The notes below the pieces were generated by a model. It saw only the letters and a program-made list of their open reading frames with translations. It had not been told where the DNA came from and made no database searches. Of a DNA stretch of 49,679 bases, positions 43,902 to 49,679 are shown in pieces. Position 1 is the first letter of the stretch. Every line of letters begins with the position of its first letter. The stretch comes from an uncultured Clostridia bacterium (GTDB lineage Bacteria > Bacillota > Clostridia > TANB77 > CAG-508). The stretch is taken from the NCBI GenBank assembly GCA_934154445.1, contig CAKPGC010000012.1, forward strand, positions 1-49,679. Reading direction: 5' to 3'. The translations under genes and the position numbers were made by a program.

Positions 43902-44936
43902 CTATATTCCATTCAACCATTCTACATATTCTTCATAAGTAACTTTACCTTTATCAAGTTTATCACGCATTTTTCTGTTATCTTCTTTAAATTTCTCAAA
44001 CTCTTTTTCATATTGTATATTATCTGGATTTCTTCTTGTTCTCAATAATAGTTTTTGATAAACATTTCTATAAGTTCTTAAATCATTATCATCATTAATC
44101 ATTTTCTGTTTTACCTTAAAAGAGCCGATTTCTTTGCAAGTTCTGCCATCTTCATAAACATTATTACAATATAATTCATCTGTCCTTTTCTCTGGAACAA
44201 AGTATTTTCCACAGTTTTTACACTTTTTAATTTCAAACTTGTCCATGCAAACAATTTCTTGAAGTTCGATAATTAATAATTGGCAAATATCATTACTTTC
44301 AAAAGTATATGGTATTGGTAAAATTCTATCTTTATTTACTTTTACCATTTCTATTGCTTGATCTTCATCAATAATATTTAATGGTGCGTTTAATCTTGAT
44401 AAATCTCCAAGTGCAATATCTAATTTATCATTTTCAAAATGTGATAATGCTTTACTGTTAGTCTTGCTCATAGTTAAAATATAAAATATTTGTAATGATG
44501 TTAAATCTTTTATTTCTTCTAATTGATTAATATTAAATAAGTAATTTACATCATAAATAAAATCTTCTTTTATGCTTTCTAATTTATCTCCATATTTTTC
44601 TACTAATTCACTTATTAACTTTTCATACTCATCTGTATCATAGATATTCTTTAATTCATTTTTTATTATTTCTGAAAATAGTGTTAAACTATACTCTTGT
44701 ACAAAATTTTTAACGCTATCAGTAGCTCTAAAATTGCAATTTAAGAAGTCACAAAGTAAAGTACCTATACGATTATCTTTTTGAACTAAAATAGCTTCAA
44801 AATCGTTTTTAACCTTTTTGTAACCCACATAAGTAAGATATTCTTTCCTTAAATTTCGATTTACATATAATCTAATTACATTATTAATTTTTCTATCTTT
44901 TATAAAATCAATAACATCTTCATTTGAGTTTTTCAT
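43902..44936 (-). CDS. DUF6076-like zinc-finger protein
   Basis: The 344-aa, mainly helical protein has a Cys-rich treble-clef-like segment near residue 240-275: KKCKNCGKYFVPEKR, then YCNN and CKEIG. Similar proteins are common in clostridial mobile elements and phage-like islands. The function is unknown, possibly DNA or RNA binding. Its start region lies next to a divergent promoter shared with the excisionase gene. Confidence 0.65.
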   Translation of the reverse strand: MKNSNEDVIDFIKDRKINNVIRLYVNRNLRKEYLTYVGYKKVKNDFEAILVQKDNRIGTLLCDFLNCNFRATDSVKNFVQEYSLTLFSEIIKNELKNIYDTDEYEKLISELVEKYGDKLESIKEDFIYDVNYLFNINQLEEIKDLTSLQIFYILTMSKTNSKALSHFENDKLDIALGDLSRLNAPLNIIDEDQAIEMVKVNKDRILPIPYTFESNDICQLLIIELQEIVCMDKFEIKKCKNCGKYFVPEKRTDELYCNNVYEDGRTCKEIGSFKVKQKMINDDNDLRTYRNVYQKLLLRTRRNPDNIQYEKEFEKFKEDNRKMRDKLDKGKVTYEEYVEWLNGI

Positions 44937-44980
44937 AAATTCACCTAACCTTTTATATGATATAGTTATTTTTTTATATT

Positions 44981-45025
44981 ATTTTATCATAAACTATTGA
45001 CTCTTGCAAGTATATATGTTATTAT
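44981..45025. promoter_or_regulatory. Overlapping divergent promoters
   Basis: The plus promoter has TTGACT (44997-45002) and TATTAT (45020-45025), 17 bases apart. The minus promoter has TTGCAA (45004-45009) and TAAAAT (44981-44986), 17 bases apart. The -35 boxes are adjacent and their spacers overlap, so one polymerase should exclude the other: excisionase/integrase versus the DUF6076 cargo operon. Confidence 0.55.
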
Positions 45026-45143
45026 TAAGTTAGTTTTAGATATTTTTATAATAAATAATAACAAAAAAAATAACTGCACATTGACAATTTCATATTACAT
45101 AACCCAAATTTTAAAACGGGTAAATAGATTAAAGGAGGTATAC

Positions 45144-45347
45144 ATGAATAATTTAGACAACTATCATTTAATGTTTAATAACTATCCAGATGTAGTAAAC
45201 ATTAAACAACTTCGTGAAATGTTAGGTGTAGGAATTACAAAAGCTTATACTTTGGTAAATGACAACATTATTCCTTCAAAGAAAATTGGAAGAGAATATA
45301 AAATTCCAAAAGTAACGATAATTGATTACTTAACAAACACAAAATAA
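45144..45347 (+). CDS. xis: Excisionase-family HTH protein
   Basis: The 67-aa winged-helix/HTH_17 protein starts MNNLDNYHLMFNNYPDVVNI. The core is KQLREMLGVGITKAYTLVND and IGREYKIPKVTIIDYL, typical of small recombination directionality factors. AAAGGAGG precedes the ATG at 45144, which is chosen over a longer frame that has no ribosome site. It lies 84 bases before the integrase, the usual order. Confidence 0.85.
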   Translation: MNNLDNYHLMFNNYPDVVNIKQLREMLGVGITKAYTLVNDNIIPSKKIGREYKIPKVTIIDYLTNTK

Positions 45348-45431
45348 TTTATTTACCATATTTACTTTAATATCTAAAACTAATGATTTATGTTAAAGTA
45401 AATTGGCTGTTATTAGGAAAGGAGATTGTAG

Positions 45432-46628
45432 ATGGTTAAAGTAACAGCAACAATTTACAAAAGGAGTAAAAACTGGGTAGCATTACTTTATATAGTAGAT
45501 GGTATCAATCCACCTCGTAGGAAATCAGTAACAACTGATGTTCCTATTACAAAATCTGAAAAGACAGCACGAAAAAGTGCTGAAAAAATTAGAAGAAGAT
45601 ATGAAGAAGAACTAAACAATAATTTGAAAGTAACCCAAATGGCACAAAGTTCTAACAATAGTATTTTATTTTGTGATTATATGTTAAATTGGCTTAAAAT
45701 GATAAAACCTAACATTAGACCAACGACTTATGGTGGATACGAAAGAATAATCAATAAAAGAATTTATCCTTACTTCAAGAACTTAAATATTACACTTACA
45801 GAATTAAAGCCGATTCATATTCAAGCATTTTACACTTATCTTTTTAATGAACTAAAATTAAAAGGTGCAACTGTTAAAAAGTATCATGCAAATATTTTAT
45901 CTGCTCTTTCTTATACAGAAAAAATGGGCTTAATTACTTCTAACCCAGCAAAGAAAGTTGATACACCAAAGGTTGAGCCATATGTTCCGACTTTTTATAA
46001 TAAAGAGGAACTACAATTGCTTTTTAGTATAATAAGAGATACTAATATTAAAATACCAATTCTAATTGGTGCATTTTATGGATTTCGTAGAGAAGAAATA
46101 CTTGGACTAAAATGGGATGCTATTGATTTTGAAAATAATTCAATAACAATTAATTTTACAGTAACAGAAGCAAGTTATGATGGAAAACATCAAATTGTGG
46201 CAGAAGCTAAAACAAAAACGAGTTCAAGTTATAGAACTTTACCATTAATTCCAGAAATAAAAGAACTATTGATTGAAGAAAAAGAAAAACAAAGAGAAAA
46301 CAAGAAATTATTTAAAGATAGTTATTTGAATACAGATAATTATGTATGTGTTAATGAAGAAGGCTCACTTATAAAACCAGACTATTTAACACATAAATTT
46401 CATCAAATTATTGTAAATAACAAACTAAAGCCTATAAGGTTACATGATTTAAGACACAGTTGTGCGTCACTTCTTCTAAAAAATGCAGTTCACATGAAAG
46501 ATATTCAAGTATGGCTTGGGCATTCTAGTTTTAATACTACTGCTAATTTATATGCTCATGTAGATAAGACAGCAAGTGAAAACTCAGCAAAAGTAATTGG
46601 AAATGTTTTAAGCATAGCAACTGCATAA
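45432..46628 (+). CDS. int: Tyrosine integrase, Tn916-like
   Basis: The 398-aa site-specific recombinase has an N-terminal arm-binding-like region (TATIYKRSKNWVALLYIVDG), a SAM-like core-binding domain (TTYGGYERIINKRIYPYF), and the catalytic domain. Catalytic residues visible are Arg in YGFRREEILGLKW (near 218), His and Arg in LHDLRHSCASLLL (near 338/341), His in WLGHSS (near 363), and the nucleophile Tyr in NLYAHVDKT (near 373). GGAAAGGAG precedes the ATG. The direct repeat at 46696 lies just past its stop. Confidence 0.95.
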   Translation: MVKVTATIYKRSKNWVALLYIVDGINPPRRKSVTTDVPITKSEKTARKSAEKIRRRYEEELNNNLKVTQMAQSSNNSILFCDYMLNWLKMIKPNIRPTTYGGYERIINKRIYPYFKNLNITLTELKPIHIQAFYTYLFNELKLKGATVKKYHANILSALSYTEKMGLITSNPAKKVDTPKVEPYVPTFYNKEELQLLFSIIRDTNIKIPILIGAFYGFRREEILGLKWDAIDFENNSITINFTVTEASYDGKHQIVAEAKTKTSSSYRTLPLIPEIKELLIEEKEKQRENKKLFKDSYLNTDNYVCVNEEGSLIKPDYLTHKFHQIIVNNKLKPIRLHDLRHSCASLLLKNAVHMKDIQVWLGHSSFNTTANLYAHVDKTASENSAKVIGNVLSIATA

Positions 46629-46638
46629 AATAAAAAAA

Positions 46639-46667
46639 GTTATTATCTATTGAGAATAGGTAATAAC
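46639..46667 (-). terminator. Terminator-like hairpin between int and the zinc-ribbon gene
   Basis: GTTATTA plus CTAT (46639-46650) pairs with ATAG plus TAATAAC (46656-46667). On the minus strand it is followed by TTTTTTTATTTT. Confidence 0.6.
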
Positions 46668-46695
46668 ATACATATCAAAATGAAAATTAGATATT

Positions 46696-46718
46696 TTTGT
46701 ATACAAATTGTATACTGA
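46696..46718. repeat. Right copy of the 23-bp direct repeat
   Basis: Exact copy of 39087-39109 in the same orientation, 68 bases past the integrase stop. Confidence 0.75.
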
Positions 46719-46936
46719 TAGTATTTTTAAATAAAAAAATAGACTTATCAAAAACTCTAAAAGTATTGATAAATCTGATGGTGCCAACGACGTAGACATT
46801 TACAACTCGTTAGCTCTCTTGACGAATGACTAAATAGTCATTCAAGTTATAAATATATTACCAAATTATTTTATAAAAATCAAGTATTTAAGAAGAAAAT
46901 ATAGAGTGATATTTTATAAACCACTCTATAACTGAA
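46719..46936. other. Intergenic region right of the element
   Basis: It holds a tRNA-3'-end-like string (TGGTGCCAACGACG at about 46779) that does not fold as a tRNA. A terminator hairpin for the zinc-ribbon gene follows (46901-46908 with 46922-46929, ATAGAGTG/CACTCTAT). I see no ORF. Confidence 0.45.
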
Positions 46937-49510
46937 TTATAGTTTTAATTTTTTGCAAATAGGACATCTGCCACTGCCTTTTCTTTCGTTATAAACATGT
47001 CTTTGATATTCATGACCATTTTTGCATTTCCACCAAACTTTTTTACTATAACTTTTACTAATTGATTTAGGCGTAATTCCTAATTTATTATTCTTTTCAT
47101 AATTCCATTTTTCCAATAATTCAGGATTCGTCGTTGCTAAATCATTAAAACCAACTAATATCTTGTTTCCAGAACAATACGGACATCCTGTACCACGTCT
47201 TCGAGCTGGAATAGTAGCTTCATAGCTATGATTGTTACTACAAATCCACCAGATTTTTTTATGAGTTCCTTTAGTTACTTCATCAGGTTTAATGGTATTC
47301 TTACTATAATCCCATTCTTTCAATAATTCTGGATTTGTTGATGCTATATCATTAAATCCTTTAAGAACTTTATTTCCAGAACAATATGGGCAACAAGTTC
47401 CTTTTGATTTTGTTCTATTAACAATTGAAGATTTATATTCATGACCTTTTTCGCATTTCCACCAGACTTTTTTATCTGTATTTTTCTTTACATTCTGTGG
47501 TTTAATTCCTAATTGGTCGTTTTTTTCGTAATCCCATTCTTTTAATAATTCTGGAAATAATGTAGCAATATCATTCTCTCCACTTATAGCATATCTTCCA
47601 GAGCAGTACGGACAATTAGAACCTCTAGCTCTATTGTTTAATGTTGTTGTCCATTCATGACCATTCTTACATTTCCAATGAATTATTTTAGTTGAATTGA
47701 GAACAACATTTTCTGGTTTGATTCCTAACTTATCATTTTTTTCATAGTCCCATTCTTCTAATAATTCAGGATTAGTTGTTGCCAAATCATTAAATCCTAT
47801 GATAATCTTCTTATTGGCACAATATGGACATTTGGTTTGTTGATTTACTTTGTTTGAAACAATAGCTTGATAGTTATGACCTTTTTCACATTTCCACCAT
47901 ATTTTTAATGCACTTCCACTACTTATATTATCTGGAGTAATTCCTAGTTTATCATTTTTTTCGTAATTCCATTCTTGTAAAACCTCTGGATTTGTTTTTG
48001 ATATACAGTTCTCTTTTTCCATAAAGTTAATCATTTTAATAATATCATCTAAATCACGCCTAATATCAAAGTCTAAATCTATGTTGAGATAACTATTTAG
48101 GAAAGATAAAGCATCTTCTACATATGTATAATCTGTGTTATTATCTATTTTTATATTGTATATGATAGCACTTGAGTTAATAGGTTTTGATTTCTTTTCT
48201 CTAATTCTAATTATTCTCACATTGTTTTTTGAGCATAAATCATCTTTTTCTATATCATGCTTTATGTCTTTATGATAATAGTATCCATCATACTCTATAC
48301 CAACATTTAGCTCTGGTATAAAAATATCTATTTCTTTTGGTTTTAACCATTCAGGTTTATAATTTGCTATAGTTTTAGAAAATTTTTTATGAACATAGTA
48401 AAAAATAATCTTTTCAGGTATGGATGTTCTTAAATAACTAGAGCAAATAGGGCAACGATTATAAAGCTTATCATTTCTTATTCTTGCTGGTATACTAGAT
48501 TGCCATTCATGACCTTTTTCACATTTCCACCAAAATTTGACTTTACCACCTAAAATAATTTCATCTGGTTTTATATCAAGCTTATCATTTTTTTCATAGT
48601 TCCATTCTTTTAATAATTCTGGGTGTTTGGTTGCAAAATCATTATAGCCTTTTAATAATTGCTGATTAGCACAAATAGGGCAATTAACATTTCTATTTGT
48701 TTTTTGTGCTACTGATATTTGATATTCATGACCTTTTTTACATTTCCACCACACTAATTTTGTAGATCCATGACTTAGATTGGATGGAAAAATACCTAAT
48801 TTATCATTTTTTTCATAATCCCATTCTTCTAATAATTCGGGATTAGTAGTTGCTATATCATTATAGCCTTTTTTTACAAGATTATTTGAACAGTATGGGC
48901 AACCACTTCCTGTGATTCTACTTCTAATAATAGAATTCCATTTATGACCTTTTTCACATTTCCACCATACTTTTTTTTTGCCACCATTAGTAATTTCATT
49001 TGGTTTAATGCCTAATTTGTCATTTTCTTCATAGTCCCAATCTTTTAGTAATTCAGGGTTGGTAGTTGCTAAATCATTATAGCCCTGCAAAACTTTTCTA
49101 TTTCCACAATATGGGCAATTTCCACGACCATGTAATCTATCATAAATACTTTTATCATATTTATGACCTTTGCTACATATCCAATATACTTTTTTTATTG
49201 AACCTACTAATAATTCGTTTGGTTTAATACCTAATTTATCGTTTTCTTCATAATCCCATTCTTTTAACATTTCTGGATACAAAGTTGCAAAATCATTTAC
49301 TCCTTGAATTGCTTTTTTACCCATGCAATAAGGACATCCGACACCTTTAACCCTAGTATGAATTACAGCTTCCCATTCATGACCATTTTTACATTTCCAC
49401 CAGACTTTCTTACTACTACCTGAAGTCAAATCAGCTGGATTATATAAAATGTTTTTTTCTTGATTCCATTCTTTCATTAATTCTTTATTATCGATTAATC
49501 TATCTGACAT
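46937..49510 (-). CDS. Ten-repeat zinc-ribbon (DUF4379) protein with PD-(D/E)XK-like nuclease domain
   Basis: The 857-aa protein is built from ten copies of a roughly 65-residue unit. Each unit has a WWKC-x2-GHE...CPYC zinc ribbon (two Cys pairs or Cys/His) and a linker of the type NDLATTNPELLKEWDYEKN. Between repeats 5 and 6 (about residues 370-440) lies a Vsr/PD-(D/E)XK-like domain: IPEKIIFYY, then KEIDIFIPELNVGIEYDGYY and a downstream RIIRIREKK. These supply the D...E-x-D and K-rich elements of such nucleases. The start at 49510 follows AAGGTGAT; the longer frame to 49588 crosses the promoter. It may be a defence or mobile-element endonuclease with a modular nucleic-acid-binding array. Confidence 0.8.
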   Translation of the reverse strand: MSDRLIDNKELMKEWNQEKNILYNPADLTSGSSKKVWWKCKNGHEWEAVIHTRVKGVGCPYCMGKKAIQGVNDFATLYPEMLKEWDYEENDKLGIKPNELLVGSIKKVYWICSKGHKYDKSIYDRLHGRGNCPYCGNRKVLQGYNDLATTNPELLKDWDYEENDKLGIKPNEITNGGKKKVWWKCEKGHKWNSIIRSRITGSGCPYCSNNLVKKGYNDIATTNPELLEEWDYEKNDKLGIFPSNLSHGSTKLVWWKCKKGHEYQISVAQKTNRNVNCPICANQQLLKGYNDFATKHPELLKEWNYEKNDKLDIKPDEIILGGKVKFWWKCEKGHEWQSSIPARIRNDKLYNRCPICSSYLRTSIPEKIIFYYVHKKFSKTIANYKPEWLKPKEIDIFIPELNVGIEYDGYYYHKDIKHDIEKDDLCSKNNVRIIRIREKKSKPINSSAIIYNIKIDNNTDYTYVEDALSFLNSYLNIDLDFDIRRDLDDIIKMINFMEKENCISKTNPEVLQEWNYEKNDKLGITPDNISSGSALKIWWKCEKGHNYQAIVSNKVNQQTKCPYCANKKIIIGFNDLATTNPELLEEWDYEKNDKLGIKPENVVLNSTKIIHWKCKNGHEWTTTLNNRARGSNCPYCSGRYAISGENDIATLFPELLKEWDYEKNDQLGIKPQNVKKNTDKKVWWKCEKGHEYKSSIVNRTKSKGTCCPYCSGNKVLKGFNDIASTNPELLKEWDYSKNTIKPDEVTKGTHKKIWWICSNNHSYEATIPARRRGTGCPYCSGNKILVGFNDLATTNPELLEKWNYEKNNKLGITPKSISKSYSKKVWWKCKNGHEYQRHVYNERKGSGRCPICKKLKL

Positions 49511-49556
49511 ATATAACATCACCTTTAATACTACAAAAACGTAATTAATTGCTCTT

Positions 49557-49598
49557 ATTATATAACAAAAGACTGATAATATCAACATATTATCAGTC
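49557..49598 (-). promoter_or_regulatory. Promoter with palindromic operator
   Basis: On the minus strand, TTGATA (49580-49585) and TATAAT (49557-49562) are 17 bases apart. A perfect 12-bp inverted repeat, GACTGATAATAT (49571-49582) with ATATTATCAGTC (49587-49598), covers the -35. It could be a repressor site, or the terminator of a gene outside the window. Confidence 0.6.
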
Positions 49599-49679
49599 CT
49601 AGAAATTGTAATTTGACTAACTATTTTTTATTTTATTACCTATAAAACATCCAATTATTGATAATATAAGATATATAAA
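49599..49679. other. Window end
   Basis: A/T-rich sequence with no supported feature. Confidence 0.4.

Noticed and set aside
46770..46820. A tRNA gene at the right end of the element (TGGTGCCAACGACG...)
   Set aside because: It has a tRNA-like 3' end on the minus strand, but no T arm, D arm or acceptor pairing can be formed, and it does not match the tRNA-Leu fragment at 38.9 kb.

Overview
The window is AT-rich DNA (roughly 28-30% GC by eye) from a spore-forming, Gram-positive Clostridia-like bacterium, probably an uncultured gut lineage. Evidence: spoVG (5' end), spoIVB, an alpha/beta-type small acid-soluble spore protein, long-form hpf, the era-yqzL-recO cluster, rplU-rpmA with an L21-type leader, and Arg codons that are mostly AGA. 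I ran no searches; family names are read from motifs.

Layout. 0-3.2 kb: spoVG end, murC, spoIVB. 3.2-16.6 kb: one minus-strand operon for a Gram-positive Tad/Flp-type pilus or secretion machine. It runs from a CpaB-like SAF protein through two TadZ-like proteins, a TadA-like ATPase and a double-F-domain platform protein to a series of small pilin-like proteins, four of which start MENA, and ends in an 811-aa surface protein with two InlB-type repeats. 16.6-23 kb: housekeeping genes (HAD phosphatase, SASP, hpf, recO, yqzL, era, a GT4 glycosyltransferase, rpmA, rplU). 23-33.2 kb: a prepilin/Ig/C-type-lectin-like protein whose C-terminus looks like a diversity-generating-retroelement variable region, the N-terminal half of transketolase, an M20 dipeptidase, ftsH, a DUF1189-like membrane protein, alr and a FemX-like transferase. 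33.2-38.8 kb: accessory genes, including an SOS-type Y-family polymerase and small membrane proteins. 38.9-46.7 kb: an integrative mobilizable element (tnpV, DUF6664, mobC-like, PemK/MazF toxin, a pair of probable small RNAs, a TPR-HEPN protein, acetyltransferases, DUF6076, excisionase, tyrosine integrase). It lies between 23-bp direct repeats, next to a 3' half of tRNA-Leu(UAA). 46.9-49.6 kb: a large protein with ten zinc-ribbon repeats around a PD-(D/E)XK-like nuclease domain, behind a palindromic operator-like promoter.

Main observation. Four conserved genes (spoIVB, the Tad surface protein, the HAD phosphatase, the glycosyltransferase) are each split by a one-base frame change, and the same event explains all four. 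At each site the zero frame meets a CGG codon; skipping its C and reading the next GGA or GGT as the conserved glycine restores the full protein. I found no other in-frame CGG in a recognisable conserved gene of the 1-33.2 kb region, although CGG is common out of frame (AAC GGA, GAC GGT and so on). This suggests that CGG is an empty or hungry codon at which ribosomes shift +1, or that CGGN is read as a four-base glycine codon. CGG does occur in frame as an ordinary codon in two accessory genes (35.1-37.3 kb), as expected of DNA acquired from elsewhere. Second in interest is a tandem pair of short transcription units (41.0-41.2 kb) sharing a 12-nt box, a variable hairpin and a terminator, between a MazF-like toxin gene and a HEPN gene.
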